64,000 bases of DNA from Atherix ibis (GCA_958298945.1 OY282605.1:108496267-108560266); one strand, 5' to 3'; positions 15,401-27,145 are shown, counted from the stretch's first letter. Translations and numbers: made by a program. The notes: generated by a model not told the origin, from the sequence alone.

Positions 15401-18400
15401 CTAATAAGTTTCGTAGCCATCGTACTACCTTTAAATGAGGATGTGTAATGATTGGATAAATAATAAAGGATAAATTATTAGTTAAAGTAGCTATTAGGCA
15501 TAATATATTATACTGTGGCAATTGGATTAAAAAACTAAACCATTCATACAAGCAGTTATGCAAACATGCACACACAATGCATACTGCACATGCTACACAT
15601 ACACATTGGCATTCACTTGTACGCGGCTGAGCGCCATGTCAATGAATGTGCGTTGCGCGGTCAGTCGCACTTTAGCACTCAGCGATAGCACGCGCTAACT
15701 TAACATAAAGTCACATGCTTAATTGACAAATAATAGTTTTTTTATTTTAGAGATTTTCTAAGAAACAATTAAATAAATAATGTTAAAAAGTAATATTTAT
15801 TCATTTATGTGAAATATATTTATCATATTTAGTTGGTTATACACGTATTAAAAACCACATTGGTGACCCCGACGTGATATGTGTATTGCGGTCTGAAATC
15901 TAAATCGTGCGACGTATATTTGTACGTGTGTTAAAATAAAATTCAAGTCAAAGTGATAAGAACTGTAATTTCTCAAATACGCAATTTGCTAAAAGCGTAC
16001 TAAAGGCAACAAAGAAGAAGATTATATTAACAGACTATATACATGAGCACAAATTGTCAGCGAAACAGCTGAAGAGAAACAAGGAAAGGAGATTGTTATT
16101 TTGACTGGCAATGCGTTTGTGTATGCACACGTACGTTATTTAGTTATTCGTGACGGGAATTTTGTTTGTGAAATTGCACTGACAGATAGAACAGAGACAA
16201 CAAAAGCAAAGGTGAACTTAACGCAACAGCAACAGTCAAACAGCAGCAGCAACATCGGCTAGCATAGAAGCTGAACATAAAGTGGCACACATTAATGAAT
16301 AAAGAAATAATTACTTATTTACCAATACTTCTGAATCTAATGCGACAATTCTAACGATTAAATTAGCTAATAAGTTTCGTAGCCATCGTACTACCTTTAA
16401 ATGAGGATGTGTAATGATTGGATAAATAATAAAGGATAAATTATTAGTTAAAGTAGCTATTAGGCATAATATATTATACTGTGACAATTGGATTAAAAAA
16501 CTAAACCATTCATACAAGCAGTTATGCAAACATGCACACACCATGCATACTGCACATGCTACACATACACATTGGCATTCACTTGTACGCGGCTGAGCGC
16601 CATGTCAATGAATGTGCGTTGCGCGGTCAGTCGCACTTTAGCACTCAGCGATAGCACGCGCTAACTTAACATAAAGTCACATGCTTAATTGACAAATAAT
16701 AGTTTTTTTATTTTAGAGATTTTCTAAGAAACAATTAAATAAATAATGTTAAAAAGTAATATTTATTCATTTATGTGAAATATATTTATCATATTTAGTT
16801 GGTTATACACGTATTAAAAACCACATTGGTGACCCCGACGTGATATGTGTATTGCGGTCTGAAATCTAAATCGTGCGACGTATATTTGTACGTGTGTTAA
16901 AATAAAATTCAAGTCAAAGTGATAAGAACTGTAATTTCTCAAATACGCAATTTGCTAAAAGCGTACTAAAGGCAACAAAGAAGAAGATTATATTAACAGA
17001 CTATATACATGAGCACAAATTGTCAGCGAAACAGCTGAAGAGAAACAAGGAAAGGAGATTGTTATTTTGACTGGCAATGCGTTTGTGTATGCACACGTAC
17101 GTTATTTAGTTATTCGTGACGGGAATTTTGTTTGTGAAATTGCACTGACAGATAGAACAGAGACAACAAAAGCAAAGGTGAACTTAACGCAACAGCAACA
17201 GTCAAACAGCAGCAGCAACATCGGCTAGCATAGAAGCTGAACATAAAGTGGCACACATTAATGAATAAAGAAATAATTACTTATTTACCAATACTTCTGA
17301 ATCTAATGCGACAATTCTAACGATTAAATTAGCTAATAAGTTTCGTAGCCATCGTACTACCTTTAAATGAGGATGTGTAATGATTGGATAAATAATAAAG
17401 GATAAATTATTAGTTAAAGTAGCTATTAGGCATAATATATTATACTGTGGCAATTGGATTAAAAAACTAAACCATTCATACAAGCAGTTATGCAAACATG
17501 CACACACCATGCATACTGCACATGCTACACATACACATTGGCATTCACTTGTACGCGGCTGAGCGCCATGTCAATGAATGTGCGTTGCGCGGTCAGTCGC
17601 ACTTTAGCACTCAGCGATAGCACGCGCTAACTTAACATAAAGTCACATGCTTAATTGACAAATAATAGTTTTTTTATTTTAGAGATTTTCTAAGAAACAA
17701 TTAAATAAATAATGTTAAAAAGTAATATTTATTCATTTATGTGAAATATATTTATCATATTTAGTTGGTTATACACGTATTAAAAACCACATTGGTGACC
17801 CCGACGTGATATGTGTATTGCGGTCTGAAATCTAAATCGTGCGACGTATATTTGTACGTGTGTTAAAATAAAATTCAAGTCAAAGTGATAAGAACTGTAA
17901 TTTCTCAAATACGCAATTTGCTAAAAGCGTACTAAAGGCAACAAAGAAGAAGATTATATTAACAGACTATATACATGAGCACAAATTGTCAGCGAAACAG
18001 CTGAAGAGAAACAAGGAAAGGAGATTGTTATTTTGACTGGCAATGCGTTTGTGTATGCACACGTACGTTATTTAGTTATTCGTGACGGGAATTTTGTTTG
18101 TGAAATTGCACTGACAGATAGAACAGAGACAACAAAAGCAAAGGTGAACTTAACGCAACAGCAACAGTCAAACAGCAGCAGCAACATCGGCTAGCATAGA
18201 AGCTGAACATAAAGTGGCACACATTAATGAATAAAGAAATAATTACTTATTTACCAATACTTCTGAATCTAATGCGACAATTCTAACGATTAAATTAGCT
18301 AATAAGTTTCGTAGCCATCGTACTACCTTTAAATGAGGATGTGTAATGATTGGATAAATAATAAAGGATAAATTATTAGTTAAAGTAGCTATTAGGCATA

Positions 18401-21140
18401 ATATATTATACTGTGGCAATTGGATTAAAAAACTAAACCATTCATACAAGCAGTTATGCAAACATGCACACACAATGCATACTGCACATGCTACACATAC
18501 ACATTGGCATTCACTTGTACGCGGCTGAGCGCCATGTCAATGAATGTGCGTTGCGCGGTCAGTCGCACTTTAGCACTCAGCGATAGCACGCGCTAACTTA
18601 ACATAAAGTCACATGCTTAATTGACAAATAATAGTTTTTTTATTTTAGAGATTTTCTAAGAAACAATTAAATAAATAATGTTAAAAAGTAATATTTATTC
18701 ATTTATGTGAAATATATTTATCATATTTAGTTGGTTATACACGTATTAAAAACCACATTGGTGACCCCGACGTGATATGTGTATTGCGGTCTGAAATCTA
18801 AATCGTGCGACGTATATTTGTACGTGTGTTAAAATAAAATTCAAGTCAAAGTGATAAGAACTGTAATTTCTCAAATACGCAATTTGCTAAAAGCGTACTA
18901 AAGGCAACAAAGAAGAAGATTATATTAACAGACTATATACATGAGCACAAATTGTCAGCGAAACAGCTGAAGAGAAACAAGGAAAGGAGATTGTTATTTT
19001 GACTGGCAATGCGTTTGTGTATGCACACGTACGTTATTTAGTTATTCGTGACGGGAATTTTGTTTGTGAAATTGCACTGACAGATAGAACAGAGACAACA
19101 AAAGCAAAGGTGAACTTAACGCAACAGCAACAGTCAAACAGCAGCAGCAACATCGGCTAGCATAGAAGCTGAACATAAAGTGGCACACATTAATGAATAA
19201 AGAAATAATTACTTATTTACCAATACTTCTGAATCTAATGCGACAATTCTAACGATTAAATTAGCTAATAAGTTTCGTAGCCATCGTACTACCTTTAAAT
19301 GAGGATGTGTAATGATTGGATAAATAATAAAGGATAAATTATTAGTTAAAGTAGCTATTAGGCATAATATATTATACTGTGACAATTGGATTAAAAAACT
19401 AAACCATTCATACAAGCAGTTATGCAAACATGCACACACCATGCATACTGCACATGCTACACATACACATTGGCATTCACTTGTACGCGGCTGAGCGCCA
19501 TGTCAATGAATGTGCGTTGCGCGGTCAGTCGCACTTTAGCACTCAGCGATAGCACGCGCTAACTTAACATAAAGTCACATGCTTAATTGACAAATAATAG
19601 TTTTTTTATTTTAGAGATTTTCTAAGAAACAATTAAATAAATAATGTTAAAAAGTAATATTTATTCATTTATGTGAAATATATTTATCATATTTAGTTGG
19701 TTATACACGTATTAAAAACCACATTGGTGACCCCGACGTGATATGTGTATTGCGGTCTGAAATCTAAATCGTGCGACGTATATTTGTACGTGTGTTAAAA
19801 TAAAATTCAAGTCAAAGTGATAAGAACTGTAATTTCTCAAATACGCAATTTGCTAAAAGCGTACTAAAGGCAACAAAGAAGAAGATTATATTAACAGACT
19901 ATATACATGAGCACAAATTGTCAGCGAAACAGCTGAAGAGAAACAAGGAAAGGAGATTGTTATTTTGACTGGCAATGCGTTTGTGTATGCACACGTACGT
20001 TATTTAGTTATTCGTGACGGGAATTTTGTTTGTGAAATTGCACTGACAGATAGAACAGAGACAACAAAAGCAAAGGTGAACTTAACGCAACAGCAACAGT
20101 CAAACAGCAGCAGCAACATCGGCTAGCATAGAAGCTGAACATAAAGTGGCACACATTAATGAATAAAGAAATAATTACTTATTTACCAATACTTCTGAAT
20201 CTAATGCGACAATTCTAACGATTAAATTAGCTAATAAGTTTCGTAGCCATCGTACTACCTTTAAATGAGGATGTGTAATGATTGGATAAATAATAAAGGA
20301 TAAATTATTAGTTAAAGTAGCTATTAGGCATAATATATTATACTGTGGCAATTGGATTAAAAAACTAAACCATTCATACAAGCAGTTATGCAAACATGCA
20401 CACACCATGCATACTGCACATGCTACACATACACATTGGCATTCACTTGTACGCGGCTGAGCGCCATGTCAATGAATGTGCGTTGCGCGGTCAGTCGCAC
20501 TTTAGCACTCAGCGATAGCACGCGCTAACTTAACATAAAGTCACATGCTTAATTGACAAATAATAGTTTTTTTATTTTAGAGATTTTCTAAGAAACAATT
20601 AAATAAATAATGTTAAAAAGTAATATTTATTCATTTATGTGAAATATATTTATCATATTTAGTTGGTTATACACGTATTAAAAACCACATTGGTGACCCC
20701 GACGTGATATGTGTATTGCGGTCTGAAATCTAAATCGTGCGACGTATATTTGTACGTGTGTTAAAATAAAATTCAAGTCAAAGTGATAAGAACTGTAATT
20801 TCTCAAATACGCAATTTGCTAAAAGCGTACTAAAGGCAACAAAGAAGAAGATTATATTAACAGACTATATACATGAGCACAAATTGTCAGCGAAACAGCT
20901 GAAGAGAAACAAGGAAAGGAGATTGTTATTTTGACTGGCAATGCGTTTGTGTATGCACACGTACGTTATTTAGTTATTCGTGACGGGAATTTTGTTTGTG
21001 AAATTGCACTGACAGATAGAACAGAGACAACAAAAGCAAAGGTGAACTTAACGCAACAGCAACAGTCAAACAGCAGCAGCAACATCGGCTAGCATAGAAG
21101 CTGAACATAAAGTGGCACACATTAATGAATAAAGAAATAA
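12447..21140 (+). repeat. Three-unit higher-order repeat (3 x 2898 bp)
   Basis: Diagnostic variants cycle with period three. Units starting at 12447, 15345 and 18243 carry CACACAATG near their 5' landmark; units at 13413, 16311 and 19209 carry GTGACAATTGG instead of GTGGCAATTGG; units at 14379, 17277 and 20175 carry neither. Unit 13413 also has the CACACAATG variant, so the pattern is nearly but not perfectly periodic. Nine units of 966 bp fit the interval exactly. Confidence 0.8.
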
Positions 21141-22227
21141 TTACTTATTTACCAATACTTCTGAATCTAATGCGACAATTCTAACGATTAAATTAGCTAA
21201 TAAGTTTCGTAGCCATCGTACTACCTTTAAATGAGGATGTGTAATGATTGGATAAATAATAAAGGATAAATTATTAGTTAAAGTAGCTATTAGGCATAAT
21301 ATATTATACTGTGGCAATTGGATTAAAAAACTAAACCATTCATACAAGCAGTTATGCAAACATGCACACACCATGCATACTGCACATGCTACACATACAC
21401 ATTGGCATTCACTTGTACGCGGCTGAGCGCCATGTCAATGAATGTGCGTTGCGCGGTCAGTCGCACTTTAGCACTCAGCGATAGCACGCGCTAACTTAAC
21501 ATAAAGTCACATGCTTAATTGACAAATAATAGTTTTTTTATTTTAGAGATTTTCTAAGAAACAATTAAATAAATAATGTTAAAAAGTAATATTTATTCAT
21601 TTATGTGAAATATATTTATCATATTTAGTTGGTTATACACGTATTAAAAACCACATTGGTGACCCCGACGTGATATGTGTATTGCGGTCTGAAATCTAAA
21701 TCGTGCGACGTATATTTGTACGTGTGTTAAAATAAATTCAAGTCAAAGTGATAAGAACTGTAATTTCTCAAATACGCAATTTGCTAAAAGCGTACTAAAG
21801 GCAAAAAAGAAGAAGATTATATTAACAGACTATATACATGAGCACAAATTGTCAGCGAAACAGCTGAAGAGAAACAAGGAAAGGAGATTGTTATTTTGAC
21901 TGGCAGTGCGTTTGTGTATGCACACGTACGTTATTTAGTTATTCGTGACGGGAATTTTGTTTGTGAAATTGCAGTGACAGATAGAACAGAGACAACAAAA
22001 GCAAAGGTGAACTTAACGCAACAGCAACAGTCAAACAGCAGCAGCAACATCGGCTAGTATAGAAGCTGAACATAACGTGGCACACATTAATGAATAAAGA
22101 AATAATTACTTATTTACCAATACTTCTGAATCTAATGCGACAATTCTAACGATTAAATTAGCTAATAAGTTTCGTAACCATCGTACTACCTTTAAATTAG
22201 GATGTGTATTGATTGGATAAATAATAA

Positions 22228-22595
22228 CCCAAGTAACACCAGTTACGAAAATTATGCTATTTAACGACACTCTGACGGAACTGTGTTCCGTCATATAATT
22301 ACGAATTTGGTTAAGATGGGTTCAGAAACGGTTCAGAAACTGTTCGTTCTTTGTCGCTACAAGCCGATGCTCAAACAATTAGTTTGCTTTCATGTGTGGG
22401 TGCATTCATACATGAAATTGCATGTATGGGTGCACCCATACATGAAAGCAAAAAAATTTTCGAGTTCCGGCTTGTAGCGACAAAGAACGAACAGTTTCTG
22501 AACCGTTTCTGAACCCATCTTAAACAAATTCGTAATTAACTGACGGAACAGAGTGCCGTTAAATAGCTTTATTTTCGTAAGTTGCGTTACTTGGG
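22228..22595. repeat. Internal fold-back (inverted repeat, 368 bp) in the DNA transposon
   Basis: The left arm starts CCCAAGTAAC and the right arm ends GTTACTTGGG at 22595. Both arms share a long, nearly identical stretch including GATGGGTTCAGAAACGGTTC and the following TTCGTTCTTTGTCGCTACAAG, about 165 bp per arm with small differences. The centre has a second short palindrome around GGGTGCACCCATACATG. The terminal motif therefore occurs three times in the insert: 22228, 22595 and 23478. Confidence 0.85.
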
Positions 22596-22707
22596 TCTTC
22601 ATATAGTTAAATATTTTTAATTTTTTTTGTAATCAAATATATTTTCATAACATTAAAAAAATAATAACAAAAAATTAAATAAAATATTCTCTTCTAATAA
22701 AAAAAAA

Positions 22708-23137
22708 TTAAAAATTAAAATCAGCTTTTCTTGGTGTTTTCTTCAATGATCTAACATCTGATGGGAGCCACGGGAAATACTGATGTAATACTGCAAGTAT
22801 TTTACTCATAGTACGTCCACAAATGGTCGTGTCCACTGCAATTCTTTGCAAATCTTTTCTCAATTGGGGTATTTCTGAAGTGCTGCACCTTCCTTCTGTT
22901 TCATCCGAACTTTGAATATATTCAGTGGAATAATGTTGTATTTGTGGAGTGCTGGAGCTTTCTTCTGTTTTATCCAAACTTTCAAGATATTCAATGGAAT
23001 TGTCGGTTTCAATTATATTACCTTGCACCAGTATAGGCAAATCAACAAGTGTGAATTCTAGGTTTTTTTTTTACTGCACATACTAATTTTCTTTTCACTT
23101 CGTTCGCGACTTCCCTATCGTACGCTCTTTTGGACAT
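22708..23137 (-). pseudogene. N-terminal fragment of a transposon-encoded protein, frameshifted
   Basis: An ATG at 23137 opens a frame (MSKRAYDREVANEVKRKL) that runs into a ten-A homopolymer at about 23063-23072, where one base shifts it out of the 110-codon frame ending at 22708. The downstream part is Ser/Glu-rich, with two related segments containing YLES and YIQS, and ends in a block with LPSDVRSLKKTPRK. That block resembles the N-terminal region of uncharacterised arthropod transposon proteins of the form LL..L....P.LP.D.RTL..TP; this is from memory and uncertain. No catalytic domain follows. It could be a non-autonomous remnant or only the first coding exon. Confidence 0.55.
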
Positions 23138-23527
23138 TTTCCTTTTAATAATATTATTATTTATTATATATTTTAATTCTAATAATATAGTTTAATTAAT
23201 ATAATGTACTATTACGTTTCTTTATTTTACGCACGAGGAAAACTTGTTGTCGCCGCAACATTCAATTAACAATTGGTTATTTTGACTACTAATAGAAATG
23301 TAAATTTACAATACATTCGCACTAAATTCATTTCGAGTTCAGTTAGTTCCGTCATTCAAGTCCATAGACGGCACTCATTCGTAATACGACATAATCCTGA
23401 ACTAAGAGCCGTCAGACGTAACAAAAACGGAACTCATTGACGGCACTTATTGAGTGAGTTCCGAGTGCGTTACTTGGGAAAGGATAAATTATTAGTTAAA
23501 GTAGCTATTAGGCATAATATATTATAC

Positions 23528-23873
23528 TGTGGCAATTGGATTAAAAAACTAAACCAATCATACAAGCAGTTATACAAACATGCACACACCATGCATACTG
23601 CACATGCTACACATACCCATTGGTATTCACTTGTACGCGGCTGAGCGCCATGTCAATGAATGTGCGTTGCGCGGTCAGTCGCACTTTAGCACTCAGCGAT
23701 AGCACGCGCTAACTTAACATAAAGTCACATGCTTAATTGACAAATAATAGTTTTTTTATTTTAGAGATTTTCTAAGAAACAATTAAATAAATAATGTTAA
23801 AAAGTAATATTTATTCATTTATGTGAAATATATTTATCATATTTAGTTGGTTATACACGTATTAAAAACCACA
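23528..23873 (+). repeat. 5' LTR of the gypsy element (also LTR of array unit 24)
   Basis: This is 346 bp from TGTGGCAATTGG to AAAACCACA, matching the array LTRs with a few substitutions, for example CCCATTGGTATT where most units have CACATTGGCATT. Confidence 0.8.
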
Positions 23874-23874
23874 T

Positions 23875-23892
23875 TGGTGACCCCGACGTGAT
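23875..23892 (+). promoter_or_regulatory. Primer-binding site of the gypsy element (tRNA-Trp)
   Basis: TGGTGACCCCGACGTGAT lies one base after the LTR end and matches the tRNA-Trp 3' terminus over 18 bases. Confidence 0.85.
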
Positions 23893-24548
23893 ATGTGTAT
23901 TGCGGTCTGAAATCTAAATCGTGCGACGTATATTTGTACGTGTGTTAAAATAAAATTCAAGTCAAAGTGATAAGAACTGTAATTTCTCAAATACGCAATT
24001 TGCTAAAAGCGTACTAAAGGCAAAAAAGAAGAAGATTATATTAACAGACTATATACATGAGCACAAATTGTCAGCGAAACAGCTGAAGAAAAACAAGGAA
24101 AGGAGATTGTTATTTTGACTGGCAGTGCGTTTGTGTATGCACACGTACGTTATTTAGTTATTCGTGACGGGAATTTTGTTTGTGAAATTGCACTGACAGA
24201 TAGAACAGAGACAACAAAAGCAAAGGTGAACTTAACGCAATAGCAACAGTCAAACAGCAGCAGCAACATCGGCTAGCATAGAAGCTGAACATAAAGTGGC
24301 ACACAATCGTCCATCAGCTAGAATAGCCTGGAAGTTACTACATCTGTGGCGTCAGCAATCGCAGTAAACAGAAGTAACAGAGTGTGTAGAAGAAGAGTTC
24401 TGAACACAAATTGGATATTTAATTGTTGCGAGAGAATTCAAGCAAACAGCTTGTTAAGGAAAGGTGGCAATTTTGGAAAACTACCGCCCTGACCGACAGA
24501 TACAGAGATAGTTTTATTATTATTAAATAAAATTTAAAAAATTACGCA

Positions 24549-25490
24549 ATGGGAACCAATAATCCACTGAAGGCAAATACTTTATCGCCAGAATTTCAAA
24601 ATGCAAGCAATATTTTTCCAAATAATTTGGCAAATCAGATTCACAGGGTGTCTGTCAAACCAGCACCATTCATCAAAACAGCTCCAAAATTATACTTCAT
24701 GCAAATGGAAGCTCAGTTCTTATTAGCTGGCATTACAACCGATTCAACGAAATTTAATCACATTTTGGGATCGTTGGATCCACAATTTCTACAGCCAGTC
24801 ATTACATTATTGAACATCCGCCATTATTAAATAAATACGAAACACTAAAAACACGAATTTTAGCCGAATTCACACATTCTGATCAGCAAAAACTGCGTAT
24901 TTTGTTAAAAGAAAGCGAATTGGGAGATGCCAGGCCATCGTTTCATCGAAAAATGCGCGAGCTGTCAAATAATGCACTCTCAGATGAGGCGTTAAAAAAA
25001 CTTTGGATCGAACGTTGGCCAGAACAAATTCGTCCTGTTATCTCTACTGCTGACGGCGATTTGACAAAAATGCAAGCATGGCGGACAAAATTTTAGAAAT
25101 TACAACGTTTCGACAAATTAGCGAGGTAGCAACGCGCTCTACTTCACGGCAAACTTCTGACGATATGTCACCTCAAATTTCCGCTTTAACACATCAGATT
25201 AAAGAACTTTCCCAATTTTCGAATATTCGCGGACGCTCACAAAGTCGCGTTAAATCAAAAGATCGCAGACTATCCACTTCACGTCCTAACAATAATAGTC
25301 CATATTGCTATTATCACTTCAAGTTGGGTACAATGGCAGAAAAATGTACCGAACCTTGTAAATTTTCGTCCACTAAGGGAGACTCAAAAATCGAATTATT
25401 TCCACTTCCGAAACAAAGGCAAGCGAAGTGGACAAGTCGAAAAGTAAACGTCTTTTCATTTTTTATCGCCAAAGTAACAGAAAATATTTG
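24549..25490 (+). pseudogene. gag of the gypsy element, frame-broken
   Basis: The ATG at 24549 begins MGTNNPLKANTLSPEF. The matrix/capsid-like start contains KLYFMQMEAQFLLAGI, typical of arthropod Ty3/gypsy Gag (the W/Y-F-x-Q-x-E-A-Q-F pattern). Frame breaks occur near 24800-24830 and again near 25080-25096, where the frame continues as ADKILEI. The C-terminal part contains CYYHFKLGTMAEKCTEPC, the atypical zinc-knuckle-like motif (C..H....A..C..PC) of this clade. A Ser/Arg-rich segment precedes it. Three overlapping frames together cover a near-complete Gag of roughly 310 residues. The protein would package the element RNA; here it is broken. Confidence 0.8.
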
Positions 25491-27055
25491 ATTGACACGG
25501 GTGCTGACATTTGAGTTATTTCAAAGGCCTACTACGGCAGCACTTCAAATGTCAATGGTTATAAAATTTTCGCCGCAAATGGCACACTGATAAAAACATT
25601 TGGAAAAACACACATAAACGTAAATTTGGGATTTTACTCAAAAAGAATGACCGACACGCAAATCAAATGCAGCACTTATGATCGTGAGTTATTGGCCATC
25701 TATCAATCAATTAAATTTTTCAAATACATGATCGAAGGTCGAAAGTACATCATTTACACTGATCATAAGCCGCTGTTTTTCGCGTTTCTACAGAAACCAG
25801 ACAAAGCATCGCCACGACAACTACGTCATTTGGATTTCATCGGTCAATTTTCAACTGATTTACGTTACGTGTCCGGAAGGGACAATATTATTGCTGATGC
25901 ACTCTCAGGCATTGAAACCATTTCAAACGACTTAAGCATCGAGCTCATCGCATCTTCGCAACTCGACGACAACAAACTTGAACAAATTCTGAAAAATCCA
26001 AGTTCGTCGTTAAAACTTGCACGGGTATCATTACCCAATTCAAATCTCAAATTATATTGCGACACGTCAACTGACAACATTCGTCCATACATTGCTTCGA
26101 ATCTTCGCAAACCAATCTTCGAACTATTGCACAATGCGTCACATCCAGGGAAGCGGGCAGCAATCAAAATGACCACCGAAAAATATGTTTGATCCAACAT
26201 GAAAGCTGATATTTCAAAATGGGCGTCGTCTTGCATTCAATGCCAAAAATGCAAAATTGTACGACACAACAGAGCCATTTTGAACAATTTCAAGGTACCA
26301 AATCAACGATTTCAACACATCAACATCGATCTTGTTGGCCCATTGCCAACGTCAAATAATCATCGCTACGTAGTCACATGCATCGATCGTTTTTCACGAT
26401 GTCCAGTAGCCATTCCCATCGATGACATAGCTGCAGAAACTTGCGCCAAAGCTCTTTTTAGTGGTTGGATCTCACACTACGGTATACCGCAATACATTAC
26501 CACTGATCAGGGGCGTCAATTTGATTCAACTCTTTTTACCGAACTCAACAAAATCATCGGATGTAAACATTTTTACACTGCGGAGTATCACCCACAATCC
26601 AATGGACTCATCGAACGATTACATCGAACACTTAAAGCCGCAAATAAATGTCATACCAATGCATCAAATTGGTTTGACATTCTTTCATTACTTCTATTCA
26701 GTCTTCGAACGATGTTCAAACCGGATATTAATGCTTCGCCGGCTGAAATGATTTTTGGTCAAACACTACGAATTCCCGGACATTTTCTCGAGACAGCTCC
26801 ACTCACAAAAAACACGTCGCACTTTGTCACTGAACTTGGCAACATGATGAAAGATTTGCAACCAGTGAAGACATCAAACCATTCGTCCAATAATTATTAT
26901 GAACAGAAAAGCCTAGCAGATTGCACCCACGTATTTCTGCGTGATGACAAAGTGCGTCCGCCACTCAAATCACCTTCAAAGTTGTTCGCCGAACACTTAA
27001 AAATTTCGATATTATTGTCGATGGCATCGAAAAACATTTTAGAGATTTTCTAAGA
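25470..27055 (+). pseudogene. pol remnant: protease, RNase H and integrase, reverse transcriptase deleted
   Basis: The protease part shows LIDTGADI (25489-25512) followed by a stop. At about 25627, shortly after THINVNLG, the frame passes straight into FYSKRMTDTQIKCSTYDREL, the start of the RNase H module, so the whole RT domain has been removed near a Leu-Gly-Phe junction. RNase H shows YTDHKPL and ends with SGRDNIIADALS. Integrase has a zinc-binding region (LHNASHP and later CIQCQKC) broken by TGA at 26190-26192, then the catalytic motifs IDLVGPLP, TTDQGRQF and GLIERLHR (D, D, E). A one-base shift near 27000 moves the C-terminus (FDIIVDGIEKHF) out of frame before it meets the LTR fragment. 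Confidence 0.82.
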
Positions 27056-27145
27056 AACAATTAAATAAATAATGTTAAAAGGTAATATTTATTCATTTAT
27101 GTGAAATATATTTATCATATTTAGTTGGTTATATTAAAAACCACA
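27036..27145 (+). repeat. 3' LTR fragment of the gypsy element
   Basis: From ATTTTAGAGATTTTCTAAG to AAAAACCACA this matches the last ~115 bp of the array LTR, with a 6-bp deletion (CACGTA) before TTAAAAACC. The upstream two-thirds of the LTR and the expected 3' internal segment are missing. The integrase frame joins it directly at ATTTTAG, suggesting a microhomology deletion. Confidence 0.85.

Larger units (their letters stand above)
22228..23478. mobile_element. DNA transposon inserted in array unit 24
   Basis: Array sequence is interrupted after ATAATAA (22227) and resumes with AAAGGAT at 23479; removing the insert restores the unit with two extra A residues, consistent with a 2-bp AA duplication. 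The outer ends are CCCAAGTAAC and GTTACTTGGG. GACGGAA, TTCCGTC and GCCGTC motifs recur near both ends. The left third is a fold-back and the remainder contains a minus-strand reading frame. I cannot assign a superfamily with confidence. With only about 140 codons it is presumably non-autonomous. Confidence 0.8.
1..24305 (+). repeat. 966-bp satellite array derived from an LTR retrotransposon (about 24 units)
   Basis: A landmark at the start of the 3' segment recurs at 180, 1146, 1819, 2785, 3751, 4717, 5683, 6649, 7616, 8582, 9548, 10514, 11481, 12447, 13413, 14379, 15345, 16311, 17277, 18243, 19209, 20175, 21141 and 22106. Spacing is 965-967 bp except for one 673-bp unit. Units differ by only a few substitutions. 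Each full unit reads LTR, tRNA-Trp primer-binding site, leader, short 3' segment, then the next LTR, so neighbouring units share LTRs. The array is already in progress at base 1 and its last unit continues into gag at 24306. No unit encodes a convincing protein. The likely origin is LTR-LTR unequal recombination of an internally deleted, non-autonomous element (TRIM-like). That origin is inference; the array and unit structure are visible directly. Confidence 0.93.
23528..27145 (+). mobile_element. Ty3/gypsy LTR retrotransposon, RT-deleted, sharing its 5' LTR with the array
   Basis: The last array LTR (23528-23873), PBS and leader are identical in plan to the array. At 24306 the sequence departs from the array (after GTGGCACACA) and continues as a normal leader into Gag at 24549. 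Order: LTR, PBS, Gag, protease remnant, RNase H, integrase, partial LTR. Reverse transcriptase is missing, Gag has two frame breaks, and integrase has an in-frame stop and a late frame shift. This looks like the longer relative from which the array unit was derived, but it is not functional. Confidence 0.85.

Noticed and set aside
180..22294. A 76-77-codon minus-strand open frame (MVCACLYNCLYEWF...) repeated in nearly every array unit
   Set aside because: It overlaps the LTR start and the non-coding 3' segment; variants among units change residues and even remove the first codons freely. It persists because the DNA is repeated, not because of visible selection on protein.
23875..23892. A partial tRNA-Trp gene
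   Set aside because: Only the 18-base 3' complement is present, placed directly after an LTR; this is a primer-binding site, not a tRNA gene.
1..24305. CRISPR array, because of regular direct repeats
   Set aside because: The repeats are 966 bp with no unique spacers, and the genome is eukaryotic; the unit is an LTR retrotransposon derivative.
25865..26236. 123-codon minus-strand frame inside the gypsy pol
   Set aside because: It is an antisense shadow of the RNase H/integrase region, whose motifs are clear on the plus strand.
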